This document shows positions 23,990 through 33,370 of a DNA stretch of 33,443 nt, piece after piece. This DNA comes from CAZSLO01 sp964608025 (GTDB lineage Bacteria > Chloroflexota > Dehalococcoidia > Lucifugimonadales > CAJWER01), in NCBI GenBank assembly GCA_964608025.1, contig CAZSLO010000020.1, positions 1 to 33,443 of the forward strand. The letters are read 5' to 3'. The stretch's first letter is position 1; the number at the start of each line of letters is the position of its first letter. Position numbers and translations under genes: made by a program. The notes beneath the pieces were generated by a model, which saw nothing but the letters and a program-made list of their open reading frames with translations, had not been told where the DNA came from and searched no databases.

Positions 23990-26494
23990 TCACCGCTGAG
24001 CTCGTAGTCTTGCTTCAAGGGCTTCTCTCGCTTCATGAAATGGGCGTTGAAGCCAGGAGATATGATCGTCTTCACCGTGGTGGTGAGTAACATTTTCATG
24101 GAGGTATTGGGCCGAGGTCTCCCTGATATAGTCGATGTCGCCGTTTACCACTGTTAACATATGTTCGGCGGTGTCGCTGTTAAACATCCACCATTCTTCT
24201 CCACATGCAATGTAGATAGGTGAAGTGTGCGCGTAAATCCCTCGTCTCATGTCGTCATATCCAGGATCGTTAAAGTAGTCAGGACTTCCACATCTTGCGG
24301 CAATCCATGAATGGTTATCGACACGGATTCTCTCCCTTATCTCAAGCCGGCGTACACCTTCTGCCGAGTCGGTTGATGCTACAACCCGGCCGTTCAACAC
24401 GATTTCTAGCCGATGTATGGGAAATATACTCTCTGCATTGGCGTGAACTTCAACGATTCCAGGCCCGGAGATTGATAGGGTGTCACCGACTTCTTTCCCA
24501 TCTATGCTTAAATCTATTATAGGGCCCGAGGTCATGAATGTACGACCTTTTTCGACTGCGCGACACCAGTTCTCATATGTAAACTCCTCGTCATCTTGCA
24601 GGTGGGCATATGTTCTCCAGTGTCCCACTGCAACATCGCTGCTCATCTTGTCTGTTCCACCTACGAGTGGAATCTTGTAACCGCAGTTTAGTACGCGGTA
24701 GTACTCGTCATGGGGGAACCTGTTCTGGTGGCCCTTGAACTCTATCGCATCTAGCCTGCCTGTTGCCACCAGGGCTGCTGCTTCACGGTTCAGGCCCCAG
24801 AAATGGGCGGCCGCGACGGTACCTCCTTGCTCGTGGCATTCGTCTGCCCACGCGCTAAGGGTGGATTCCATGGTGCCACCGATTTCTGCTTCCCCAGGGC
24901 CATCTGTGCACCAGGGCATCACGTGACGCTTTAAACCCATTAGGATCATGTGGCCCATAACGTGTTGTCGATTCTCTTGGGAAACGTACACGATCGAGTT
25001 GCCATTTTGAGAAAGATGGGGCTCACCAGTGAATTCTTCTGTACTTGTAAACAGGCTACCCCACTGGCATTGAAGTAAGTTGACGACGTTCAGGTCTTCA
25101 GCCTGTGCTTCAAAGAGCGCACCCTGGGCAGATAGAAAGTGAACGTGTGAGTCGCCGCTGTACCAGCCACGACGGTTCATATTAGTCCAACGCTTCAGGC
25201 GAAGCGTCAGGTCACGTTGGCCCGGGTCAATCTCTATAGTCTTGCGAATTGGCTCGTATTCGAACCCCCTGGCAATATCTACTATTACTTTTCCCCTTGG
25301 AAGCCATCCCTGACATGTGCCGTCCGTGTAGGCATAGGTGACCTGCCCCATGCGCAGGTCACCCCCGATATCGTAATTAAAGGTGTCCAGACCCGAGTTG
25401 ATCTGGTTGTGGTGACCGTATGGTTGATAGGGAATACCCTGGGGGGACCGAAAGTGGACTCGACACGGAACTGGTTGACTAGTCTCATCGTCCACAACCG
25501 AGATGTTGACCCAGTTCCTGCCAGGTTCGACAATCTCAAGACGTGCTTTTGGCGTCTCAGCTGCGCCGTCCCTCTGGACATCTCCCCAGTTTACAGATCC
25601 TAGATCTTCCCCGTTTTGACTGATTTTTACAGTTGCTGACGGCGTACCGGTCATCTCTACATATGCCGGGCTCGAGGCCTCGTTCTTACGCTGTCCCCAA
25701 CCCTTGTAGGGATTCAATAGGAAATCTTCCGCAGGCTGATCGGGTAGGGGGTATGTATAGGTAGCTACCCCCCGGTCGATTTCTACTTCCAAGTCGAATG
25801 GTAGAGCCGCTTGCTTGGGATCCTTGAGCTCTATTCGTGCAGGGATCCTGCCTTCTCTCGCGAACGGGTATTCGTCGACATGTCCGAGGGTAATTGATGC
25901 AACAATGAATCTTGGTCCCCTGGGGACAAGCTCGATTGATTTGATCTCATCATTGGGGTCGGGAATTTTCCAGGCCCACAGGTAGTACCATCGGGTTCCC
26001 CCACCCTGGCTGTCCATGAGGCGCCAGCCTGCCCTGCCTAGTTCTCCTTCATACCGAGGCTGAAGTTCGTGTTGTTCGTCAGTCACGGCTCGGAACTGTG
26101 AGCTTATTCCTCCTGGTATAGTCCCGGTCCCGGGTATAACCCCAATCTCGAATCGTTCCCTTATCGGCTGGGTATGTTTGCTTCCACTGCTCATATTCAA
26201 TCGATAGTCAGCGACATGCCTTCCCCAACGTCCGTCCGTTTGTACGGTGGTTTCCAATTGGGTATGAGCGATTATTACGTTTTGCGCAGATTTGTCTATT
26301 GGGATTGTAATAGGACTGTCAGCACCATTAAGTTCAATGAGTTCCTGGCTGGAGGAATTTTGGTCAGCTGTTCCTATCAGGAAGGGTAGGCCACGGAAAG
26401 TCTGGAGCCCTGCGAGGGGTTCCACCTCCGATTCGAGAATTCTTAGAGGAGAGTTACACCATGTCGAGATATCGAGCGGCTCGTAGTCTGTCAT
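23990..26494 (-). CDS. CehA/McbA-type PHP-domain metallohydrolase
   Basis: This large protein (834 residues from ATG 26494) has about 440 residues of beta-rich N-terminal sequence and then a PHP-like metallohydrolase domain. The domain starts WYSGDSHVHF, with H450 and H452 as the first metal ligands. Further His/Asp-rich segments follow: AAAHFWG, KGHQNRFPHDEYYR and VGGTDKMS. CehA/McbA family members include the carbaryl hydrolase CehA; most natural substrates are unknown. There is no signal peptide, so it is probably cytoplasmic. ATG 26494 has GGGAG 11 nt upstream; an in-frame ATG at 26656 would add 54 residues but has no ribosome binding site. The gene is divergent from threonine synthase and leads a likely PHP-PhyH unit. 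Confidence 0.85.
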   Translation of the reverse strand: MTDYEPLDISTWCNSPLRILESEVEPLAGLQTFRGLPFLIGTADQNSSSQELIELNGADSPITIPIDKSAQNVIIAHTQLETTVQTDGRWGRHVADYRLNMSSGSKHTQPIRERFEIGVIPGTGTIPGGISSQFRAVTDEQHELQPRYEGELGRAGWRLMDSQGGGTRWYYLWAWKIPDPNDEIKSIELVPRGPRFIVASITLGHVDEYPFAREGRIPARIELKDPKQAALPFDLEVEIDRGVATYTYPLPDQPAEDFLLNPYKGWGQRKNEASSPAYVEMTGTPSATVKISQNGEDLGSVNWGDVQRDGAAETPKARLEIVEPGRNWVNISVVDDETSQPVPCRVHFRSPQGIPYQPYGHHNQINSGLDTFNYDIGGDLRMGQVTYAYTDGTCQGWLPRGKVIVDIARGFEYEPIRKTIEIDPGQRDLTLRLKRWTNMNRRGWYSGDSHVHFLSAQGALFEAQAEDLNVVNLLQCQWGSLFTSTEEFTGEPHLSQNGNSIVYVSQENRQHVMGHMILMGLKRHVMPWCTDGPGEAEIGGTMESTLSAWADECHEQGGTVAAAHFWGLNREAAALVATGRLDAIEFKGHQNRFPHDEYYRVLNCGYKIPLVGGTDKMSSDVAVGHWRTYAHLQDDEEFTYENWCRAVEKGRTFMTSGPIIDLSIDGKEVGDTLSISGPGIVEVHANAESIFPIHRLEIVLNGRVVASTDSAEGVRRLEIRERIRVDNHSWIAARCGSPDYFNDPGYDDMRRGIYAHTSPIYIACGEEWWMFNSDTAEHMLTVVNGDIDYIRETSAQYLHENVTHHHGEDDHISWLQRPFHEAREALEARLRAQR

Positions 26495-26719
26495 ATTATT
26501 TTGAACTCCCTGTTCAGCTTTGTTGTGATTCAACACGATGTGTGTGGTGTCGTCAAGGACAGTTAACCAGGCGGATTCAACTAGTGGCGTCTTTGAGAAG
26601 TAGGTCGTAGAATTCACACGGGTTGATTTCGTATATCCATTCGGGTCCCATGGCACGGGGCTTTGGAGGAGAATTATTGAGAGGCACGGTTCTTCACCCT
26701 GGCGGTAAGGAGTGTAAGT

Positions 26720-28045
26720 ATGCAGTACGACTCATGGTTTAGATGCAGCGAGGGTTGCACCGGACGGTATGAGTTAACGGATGTTCTGTATCAGTGTCCA
26801 CAGTGTAATGGCCTTCTAGAGGTAACCCATGACATCGAGGCTCTTAAGAAACGTAGTCCAGCAGCCTGGATGTCCTTGTTCGACCAACGTTACATGCGTA
26901 CAGAAGTACCCTATGGTAGCGGTGTATGGGGCAAGAAAGAATGGGTCTACCCGAGAATTGAAAACGAAAACATCGTGTCAATGTACGAGGGTGGGACAAA
27001 CTTGTTCCGTGCGGATCGATTCGGGAATCTGATTGGGTTGGAGGATCTCTGGATAAAACAGAGTGGGAATAGCCATACTGGTTCCTTCAAGGATCTTGGT
27101 ATAACGGTACTTGTATCCGCGGTGAAGGAAACGATGAGTCGTGGGACAAAGATAGATGCCGTGATATGCGCCTCTACCGGGGACACATCCGCGTCCGTAG
27201 CCGCCTATTGTGCCGCGGCAGGAATACCGTCTGCCGTGTTGTTGCCGAAAGATAAAGTATCTATAGCACAGTTGATCCAGCCGTTATCCAATGGTTCGAT
27301 AACACTTGCACTGGACACAGATTTCGATGGCTGCATGGCGATTGTAAAGCGCCTTAGCGAAGATAGACGTTTCTACTTGGCCAACTCTCTAAATCCTCTA
27401 AGGATTGAGGGTCAAAAAACAATAAGCATTGAAATTGCCCAGCAGTTTGACTGGGAGGTACCTGACTGGGTTATTGTGCCGGGTGGGAACCTTGGAAATA
27501 TAACAGCGATTGGTCTGGGATTCTTGATGATGCGTGATCTTGGTATTATCCAGCAGCTCCCACGGCTGGTATGTGCTCAATCCGCTTCGGCTAATCCCCT
27601 ATACAAGAGCTATCTGACAGGCTTCAAAGAGTATGAACCGGTACAGGCCAGAACAACGGTTGCAAGTGCGATCCAAATTGGCAATCCGGTTAGTATGAGT
27701 CGGGCTGTCCCGATCTTACAGGAGTTCAACGGTGTTGTTGAACAGGCTACGGAAGATGAACTCACATATGCAGCTGCTCTGGCAGATGGCACCGGTTTGT
27801 TTAGTTGTCCCCAGACAGGAGTGGCCTTGGCAGCTATGATGAAGCTGGTGGATAGAAAAGAGATTGAAAGTAATGATCGTGTAATCGTAGTATCAACGGC
27901 GAACGGTTTGAAGTTCGTAGATTTCAAGGTTGATTATCATCAGGAGAGGATAAAGGATGTGTCATCTGGCTTGGCCAACAAGCCGGTGGAGCTCCCGGGT
28001 GATTATGACTCGGTTCTGAAATCACTCTCTTCTTCTCTGCCTTGA
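26720..28045 (+). CDS. thrC: Threonine synthase
   Basis: Threonine synthase converts O-phosphohomoserine to threonine with pyridoxal phosphate. The 441-residue protein has an N-terminal zinc knuckle (C9, C13, C26, C29), then MYEGGTNLFRA and the PLP-lysine motif NSHTGSFKDLG with K124. GGNLGNITAIG binds the PLP phosphate, and GTGLFSCPQTG lies near the C-terminus. ATG 26720 has AAGGAG at 26706-26711 with 8-nt spacing. The enzyme is biosynthetic, but its neighbours are catabolic-looking oxidoreductases. A threonine-synthase-like lyase acting on another substrate cannot be excluded. The spacing to the next gene (36 nt) suggests one transcript with the aldo/keto reductase. Confidence 0.9.
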   Translation: MQYDSWFRCSEGCTGRYELTDVLYQCPQCNGLLEVTHDIEALKKRSPAAWMSLFDQRYMRTEVPYGSGVWGKKEWVYPRIENENIVSMYEGGTNLFRADRFGNLIGLEDLWIKQSGNSHTGSFKDLGITVLVSAVKETMSRGTKIDAVICASTGDTSASVAAYCAAAGIPSAVLLPKDKVSIAQLIQPLSNGSITLALDTDFDGCMAIVKRLSEDRRFYLANSLNPLRIEGQKTISIEIAQQFDWEVPDWVIVPGGNLGNITAIGLGFLMMRDLGIIQQLPRLVCAQSASANPLYKSYLTGFKEYEPVQARTTVASAIQIGNPVSMSRAVPILQEFNGVVEQATEDELTYAAALADGTGLFSCPQTGVALAAMMKLVDRKEIESNDRVIVVSTANGLKFVDFKVDYHQERIKDVSSGLANKPVELPGDYDSVLKSLSSSLP

Positions 28046-28081
28046 TGTAGGATTGGTTTTAAGTTAAAACAGGGGGATGTG

Positions 28082-28987
28082 ATGGGCAAAAAATTGGACA
28101 GAAATCTGCTTGGTAACTCCGGCCTGGAAGTTACACGTCTTGGTTATGGTGCGATGGAAGTCAGGGGTGGCGAGGGAGGCCGTCCTATTGATGAGGTCGA
28201 GGCTGGCCAGATTTTGAATGCGGTTTTGGACTCCGGCATAAATTTTATAGATACGTCTATTGATTATGGCCATAGTGAAGAATATATCGGAAAGTCTATC
28301 TCAGTGCGTCGTTCTGAATTCTTCCTGGCTTCCAAGTGCGGATGTCCTGTAAATCAACCCCGGGGTTCAACGGAGCATGTTTTTACACGCGAAAACATTA
28401 TTGCAGGTGTTAACCAGAGCCTGGTACGGATGAAGACGGATTATCTTGATGCCGTCCAATTCCATTCTTCACCTTCCAAGTCACTTCTTGAACAGGAAGA
28501 TTCAATCCAGGCGCTGCTAGATCTTAAAGAGCAAGGCAAAATCAGGTTACTTGGATCTTCATCGACCTTGCCAAATCTCGCAGACCATATAGGGATGGGC
28601 GTATTCGACGTCTTCCAGATACCTTACTCCGGATTAAATCGCGAACACGAAAATTGGATTACCAATGCTGCCAAGTCTGGTATCGGTACTATAATCCGAG
28701 GCGGCGTGGCGAAAGGAGAGCCTGGAGAATCCGGCGTTTCTCGACCGGATTCATGGTCAAAATTTGAAGAAGCCGGATTGGACGAACTGCGCGAGGAGAT
28801 GGAGAGCCGCACCGCGTTCATGCTGCGTTTCACTCTTTCTCATCCGGACCTGCACACAACTATCGTTGGCACCAAGAACCCTGCTCATCTTGTAGAAAAC
28901 GTTAATGCTGCACAAAAAGGACCCCTTTCTACGGAGGTTTATCTGGAGGCGAAGCGCCGTCTTGATGAAGTAGGTGTGGTTCCATAA
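28082..28987 (+). CDS. Aldo/keto reductase
   Basis: This 301-residue NADPH-dependent reductase has a TIM-barrel fold. It carries the AKR tetrad: Asp and Tyr in FIDTSIDYGHSEEYIG, Lys in FFLASKCG and His in DAVQFHSS. The C-terminal nucleotide-binding part contains HTTIVGTKNPAHL. ATG 28082 is preferred over the adjacent GTG 28079 because AGGGGG at 28071-28076 gives good spacing. The gene follows threonine synthase after 36 nt and precedes a Gfo/Idh enzyme on the same strand. Together they suggest carbonyl and polyol redox steps, but the substrate is unknown. Confidence 0.91.
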   Translation: MGKKLDRNLLGNSGLEVTRLGYGAMEVRGGEGGRPIDEVEAGQILNAVLDSGINFIDTSIDYGHSEEYIGKSISVRRSEFFLASKCGCPVNQPRGSTEHVFTRENIIAGVNQSLVRMKTDYLDAVQFHSSPSKSLLEQEDSIQALLDLKEQGKIRLLGSSSTLPNLADHIGMGVFDVFQIPYSGLNREHENWITNAAKSGIGTIIRGGVAKGEPGESGVSRPDSWSKFEEAGLDELREEMESRTAFMLRFTLSHPDLHTTIVGTKNPAHLVENVNAAQKGPLSTEVYLEAKRRLDEVGVVP

Positions 28988-29092
28988 ACAGCCTCCTTTT
29001 TACAGGCAACTTCTAATCGCCCAGTTCAAAATGGTAGGGTATTGAAAACAGTAGTTATTTTGAGTATTTAACTAGCAACAGCGGAGGAATAA

Positions 29093-30136
29093 ATGGACAA
29101 GTTAAAGGTAGGTGTTGTGGGTTGCGGCCGGATGACCAGTACCATAGAAGATGAAGTAAAAGGAAAACGCCTGGGAGGTATCAGGCTACCGCATAGCCAC
29201 GCATCGGGCTACAAGGCAGTTGAGGAAGTCGAAATGGTTGCTGCCTGTGACGTGGTAGAAGATAAGTTGAAAGAATTCCAGGAGCGGTGGGATGTCCCGA
29301 GGGGGTACACTGATTTCAGGGAGATGATAGATGTAGAGAAGCCAGATATTCTAAGCATTGGAACACGGCCGGAACAGCATGCTGAGCCAATGATCTACGG
29401 AGCGGAGAATGGTGTAAAGGGAATGTACGCTGAGAAGCCGCTTTGCTGCACCCTGAACGAGGCAGATGCTATCAAGGATGCTTTTGAACAGAACGGAGTG
29501 TTTCTGGAATTTGGTCCTATGCGCCGCAACTGGGCTGTATACAGGCAGGCCCGGGAGATAGCCGATAGTGGTGAGTTGGGAGATGTTAAATCTATAGTTG
29601 GATATGCTGGAAATAGTATTGGGGGACACTATCTAGATACGTTACTGTACTTGATTGGAGATCCGGATCCTGTATCGATTCGGGGGACCCTAGAAGAAGT
29701 CCATCCACCCGATGGAGATACATCGGGTATGAGATTTGAAAAGGACACCCCTATAAGGTCAGCCCTGATTGATTTCGCTGACGGCAAGACTATTCATATT
29801 GCAGGGACTGGCATTGGAATGGAGTTCGAAATATTTTGTGAAAACGGGATAATTCGAACGCTTCGAGACGGAGAAACCCTGGAGGTAAGAAAACGTATAG
29901 AACGATCATTTTTTGGCACCATTGATGTACCCGAAGTAGACCACTGGAGCGGTACGGTACGTAAGATTCGAGAACTTGCCCAGGCAATCCGAACTGGTAA
30001 GTCCGGGGTGAGTAACCTGAGGGCAACAATGATAGGTACCGAGATTGGATTCGGGTTGTACGAATCCCATCTAAACGGTGGTATCGCCGTGCAATTGCCC
30101 GTTCCCAACAGGGATCGTTTCGTTTCTAGTTGGTAA
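29093..30136 (+). CDS. Gfo/Idh/MocA family oxidoreductase
   Basis: This 347-residue NAD(P)-dependent oxidoreductase has a Rossmann motif VGVVGCGRM at its N-terminus, the conserved AEKP with Lys115, and GGHYLDTLLYLIG in the substrate domain. The insertion after the Rossmann motif (DEVKGKRLGGIRLPHSH) is longer than in short family members. ATG 29093 follows GCGGAGGAATAA, a strong ribosome binding site. A weak promoter, TTGAAA (29042-29047) with TATTTA (29065-29070), is possible in the 105-nt gap. This is the third Gfo/Idh protein in the window, and it keeps the catalytic Lys that the Gal80-like one lacks. Confidence 0.9.
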   Translation: MDKLKVGVVGCGRMTSTIEDEVKGKRLGGIRLPHSHASGYKAVEEVEMVAACDVVEDKLKEFQERWDVPRGYTDFREMIDVEKPDILSIGTRPEQHAEPMIYGAENGVKGMYAEKPLCCTLNEADAIKDAFEQNGVFLEFGPMRRNWAVYRQAREIADSGELGDVKSIVGYAGNSIGGHYLDTLLYLIGDPDPVSIRGTLEEVHPPDGDTSGMRFEKDTPIRSALIDFADGKTIHIAGTGIGMEFEIFCENGIIRTLRDGETLEVRKRIERSFFGTIDVPEVDHWSGTVRKIRELAQAIRTGKSGVSNLRATMIGTEIGFGLYESHLNGGIAVQLPVPNRDRFVSSW

Positions 30137-30231
30137 GAAATCACGGGTAACACGAAACATTAATGCTATTGTAGTGCTTATCTAGGATTATCTTTATTAA
30201 CTGGATCAAGACTGCGGAAGTTATCGATATT

Positions 30232-30260
30232 TTGACCCGGTATTAAACTAGGAATAAACT
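30232..30260 (+). promoter_or_regulatory. Candidate promoter for permease gene
   Basis: TTGACC (30232-30237, five of six matches) and TAAACT (30255-30260, four of six) are spaced by exactly 17 nt, about 40 nt before the permease ATG. Confidence 0.42.
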
Positions 30261-30300
30261 GGCCCTGGCATCTTGGAATGCTCGGAGGCGATATCTAGCT

Positions 30301-31311
30301 ATGTTGGTCTATATAGTACGTCGGATCTTGCTTGGCATTTTTACGACATGGATGATCACTGTATTGACATTCATAGTAATCCAGGCCCCTCCAGGTGATT
30401 CCGTAAGTAGATATATAGACGAACTGATGGCTGCCGGTGACCAGCCTGCCGTATTGATTGCTGATCGATTGCGCAGTTATGTCGGACTCGACAAGCCAAT
30501 GCACGAAAGATACCTTTCCTGGATGTGGAACATGTTGCGAGGAGATTTTGGTCTCTCGTTCCAAAAGTGTATCCAGGGTTGTGGTTCGTTCGCCGAGAAA
30601 TCGGTAAAAGAGATAGTTCAGGAAAGAATATGGCTGACTATTGTTCTAACTGGTTTTACCGTTGCGGTCACGTGGACTTTTGCTGTGCCGGTTGGAATAT
30701 ACTCGGCGGTCAGGCAGCACTCTGTCGGAGATTACATGTTTACCTTCCTGGGATTTAGTGGCCTTGCCGTACCCGACTTTCTTCTTGGACTAGTACTCAT
30801 GTACTTTGCCTTCGCGTATTTCGACCAAAGTGTTGGAGGACTCTTCTCGGCAGATTATGTTAATGCTCCCTGGAGTATTGCCAAGGTGAGAGACCTGATT
30901 AGCCATCTATGGATACCTGCGGTAGTTCTAGGGACATCTGGTACTGCCAGCCTTATTCGTATCATGCGTAACAACCTGTTGGACGAACTCGCTAAACCCT
31001 ACGTTATTACGGCTCGTGCGAAGGGAGTGAATCCAATTTGGCTTATAATCAAGTATCCCACGAGAGTAGCCGTAAACCCTTTAGTTAGTACTGCCGGTTA
31101 CCTGCTTCCATCCCTGTTTAGTGGTAGTGTAATCGTCTCTGTAGTACTTAGCTTGCCGACGATGGGACCCGTTCTACTAGCTGCAATTCGACAAGAAGAC
31201 GTTTACCTTGCTGGATTTATTATTTTCGTACTAGGTGTACTCACAGTAGTGGGCACCTTGATATCTGACATCCTGCTTGTGATTATTGATCCTAGGATCA
31301 AGTACACATAG
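30301..31311 (+). CDS. DppB/OppB-type ABC transporter permease
   Basis: This 336-residue inner-membrane permease of the peptide/nickel/opine ABC transporter class begins MLVYIVRRILLGIFTTWMI, the usual DppB start. It has about six helices and ends with the ATPase-coupling loop (PYVITARAKGVNPIWLIIK) and the SLPTMGPVLLAAI segment typical of DppB. GGAGG lies at 30284-30288, a rather long 12 nt before ATG 30301. The expected partners (substrate-binding protein, DppC-type permease, two ATPases) are not present: the next gene is convergent and unrelated. The gene is either an orphan subunit working with components encoded elsewhere or a remnant of an operon. Confidence 0.9.
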   Translation: MLVYIVRRILLGIFTTWMITVLTFIVIQAPPGDSVSRYIDELMAAGDQPAVLIADRLRSYVGLDKPMHERYLSWMWNMLRGDFGLSFQKCIQGCGSFAEKSVKEIVQERIWLTIVLTGFTVAVTWTFAVPVGIYSAVRQHSVGDYMFTFLGFSGLAVPDFLLGLVLMYFAFAYFDQSVGGLFSADYVNAPWSIAKVRDLISHLWIPAVVLGTSGTASLIRIMRNNLLDELAKPYVITARAKGVNPIWLIIKYPTRVAVNPLVSTAGYLLPSLFSGSVIVSVVLSLPTMGPVLLAAIRQEDVYLAGFIIFVLGVLTVVGTLISDILLVIIDPRIKYT

Positions 31312-31315
31312 GCAA

Positions 31316-31346
31316 GAATCAGGGTTTGGAGGCCCTGCTTCTTATT
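31316..31346 (+). terminator. Possible terminator between convergent genes
   Basis: GAATCAGGG (31316-31324) pairs with CCCTGCTTC (31333-31341) with one T-C mismatch around an 8-nt loop, followed by TTATT. It lies just after the permease stop. The T-run is short, so the call is tentative. Confidence 0.4.
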
Positions 31347-31375
31347 CGTAGTTCATTTCTCTAGGTTATCTGGGA

Positions 31376-32386
31376 CTAAAAGGAGTAAACCTGGAACCTG
31401 TGCCTTGCGGATTCTGTCACGTACAGGTGCCGGTCGGAATCGATGTTTACTGAGGTCGGACCCCAGAAATATGGCTCGGTCTGGGCAGCGATATGGTAGG
31501 GGGTTTGTAGATGATCCGGTAGATCCGGCTCTAGGTTAGCAATAGCACGAACCTTCGCTTCATCAGGGTTAGCTGCAAAGAAATCATCTGCCCATTTTGA
31601 AAGTGTGGCTTGGCCCTGTAGAAGTAATTCAAACTGCCCGTCGGGATCAAAGACCTGTACTCTTTCATTGCCCCAGTCCGAGACTATAATGTACTGGTCG
31701 TCTGTAACCGCGACGTCCGATGGACGTCTCAACTGCCCAGCGAGACTTCCAGATTCACCGAATTGCATTATTGGTTTACCGTCCGGGGAGAATTTCTGGA
31801 TACGATCATTGCGCCAATCGGCCACCAAAACGTCCCCTGATGAATCAATACAAATTCCCCATGGTTGATCCAGCTGTCCGGGCCCGTTTCCAGATTCTCC
31901 CCAGTTGCATAGTAGATTCCCATCTGTCGTAAATTTTTGAACGCGGTTGTTGCGCTGGTCAACAAGGTATAAGTTATCTTCGCCATCGATTGCCAACCCA
32001 GAAGGTCCACTCAAGTCCCCGGCTTCGATCCCACGGGTTCCCCACTTGGTCAGAAAATTTCCTGTTGTATCGAACACGGTAACCCGGTTGAGATACTCGT
32101 CGGCTACGTAAATATTGTCTTTGCTGTCTACTGTTATAGATGTAGGTAAGGTGAACTGGCCGTCTCCAGCCCCGTTAGATCCAATTTCGCCAAGGAAATC
32201 TTCTTCAAGATTGCATACCGTGATACGGGAAAATTCGTAGGCTCCCCTGTTGATGACAAGTATACGGCCATCACTTGTGATTGCCAGGTCCACGGGGTTC
32301 GCAAAGCCCCGACCGGTTGGCGAATTGCTGGTCATGCCAATTGTCTTGACGTAGTCCACCGTAATCTTTCCTATATCTGTGGTCAT
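31376..32386 (-). CDS. NHL-repeat beta-propeller protein
   Basis: The 336-residue protein consists of six NHL repeats, each with a P-x-x-(I/V)-x-(I/V)-D core and an N-R-(V/I)-Q-x-F end, as in NNRVQKFTTDG and NDRIQKFSPDG. Such six-bladed propellers bind proteins, glycans or RNA, or form lyase or hydrolase scaffolds. There is no signal peptide, so it is probably cytoplasmic unless exported by another route. The start at 32386 has a good AGGAGAAG ribosome binding site. It lies 39 nt after the DUF1800 gene and is probably cotranscribed with it. A linker of about 50 residues before the last blade (KWADDFFAANPDEAKVR) interrupts the regular repeat spacing. Confidence 0.88.
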   Translation of the reverse strand: MTTDIGKITVDYVKTIGMTSNSPTGRGFANPVDLAITSDGRILVINRGAYEFSRITVCNLEEDFLGEIGSNGAGDGQFTLPTSITVDSKDNIYVADEYLNRVTVFDTTGNFLTKWGTRGIEAGDLSGPSGLAIDGEDNLYLVDQRNNRVQKFTTDGNLLCNWGESGNGPGQLDQPWGICIDSSGDVLVADWRNDRIQKFSPDGKPIMQFGESGSLAGQLRRPSDVAVTDDQYIIVSDWGNERVQVFDPDGQFELLLQGQATLSKWADDFFAANPDEAKVRAIANLEPDLPDHLQTPYHIAAQTEPYFWGPTSVNIDSDRHLYVTESARHRFQVYSF

Positions 32387-32425
32387 ACGCTTCTCCTGGT
32401 ACCAGGCTTTTATTTTCAGAAAGCC

Positions 32426-33370
32426 CTAGTTTAGTTGGTATTCTCTTGTTGCCCCAATTATGCTAAGCAGACCCCCAACCCGGGATTCTGCTTCATCACC
32501 TTCCACGTGGTTTTTCAAAGAAAGGGATCCGTCACGTGCAACGTAAGATATTAGGCTTTGTCGGGTTTCATCTGACACGTCGAGTGGGCCTAAAAGGTCT
32601 AGGCATCCATCTACCAGCTGTTCGGGTTTCAAGTGTCCGCCATCTTCTCCTGCCAGCCTGGTGATTATGTCCCTAATCCCTGGCTTACTGACATCTCCTA
32701 GTTGATTGGCGATAAAATTGACTCGTTCTACCAGAGAGCCGCTGTTTATCCACTCTGTACCTTCATGCCACCCCTCGACACTTGGGGGTGAGAGCAGACT
32801 CTGTCCCATGAAATCCGAGACATTGCAAATCTTGATTATGTCGAGACTTGGTTCTTGGAAGTCCCCGCTGGTTCTTATCGCAGATACGATGAGTTCAGCT
32901 GGGCCCTTTACTCGTCCATACCGTACTGATTCTGACTTGAAGAAATCGGACTTGAATACTGTCCGCAGCATGGCCTTGATTTCGTGGTCGTTTTCAAAGT
33001 ATGCATCGGTCATTATCTTGATAGCTTCTGGATCTCTCGGTGGCGTATAAGGCCATTGTGGTACGGGAACCTCGTCTGCAACAAAGAAGTCGTACATATG
33101 TCGTGCGACAAAGTTGGCGGTCGCAGGGTTGTCACCAATCAGCTCTATCACCTGTTCTCCGTTGAAGTCCCCGGACTGGTTCAGGAAGGTCTTGTTATCG
33201 TTATCGTGATCTTCAGGCCTATATCCGTAGTGCCAGGTTATTCTGCCGTAGGGCCATATAGAGTCTTTCATGGCTCGCATAGACATGTATTCTGCGTTGC
33301 CAATGGTCCATCCCGTGAAGGCCCGGGATGCATCCTTAATATCATCCTCTGTATAGTTACCAACACCCAT
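32426..33370 (-). CDS. DUF1800 family protein, C-terminal part, probably interrupted
   Basis: The 314 residues from ATG 33370 match the C-terminal part of DUF1800 proteins: DASRAFTGWTI, then LNQSGDFNGEQVIELI and SPPSVEGWHEG. The function of the family is unknown; it often pairs with DUF1501. The frame continues upstream of ATG 33370 with clear family sequence (NDIYGRELLVLFSMGVGNY), then meets an in-frame TAA at 33419-33421. Beyond that TAA it resumes with LDNQDIQ to the window edge. So ATG 33370 is probably an internal Met, and the gene appears broken by a nonsense codon or sequencing error. The ATG has no ribosome binding site. The NHL gene follows on the same strand. Confidence 0.8.
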   Translation of the reverse strand: MGVGNYTEDDIKDASRAFTGWTIGNAEYMSMRAMKDSIWPYGRITWHYGYRPEDHDNDNKTFLNQSGDFNGEQVIELIGDNPATANFVARHMYDFFVADEVPVPQWPYTPPRDPEAIKIMTDAYFENDHEIKAMLRTVFKSDFFKSESVRYGRVKGPAELIVSAIRTSGDFQEPSLDIIKICNVSDFMGQSLLSPPSVEGWHEGTEWINSGSLVERVNFIANQLGDVSKPGIRDIITRLAGEDGGHLKPEQLVDGCLDLLGPLDVSDETRQSLISYVARDGSLSLKNHVEGDEAESRVGGLLSIIGATREYQLN

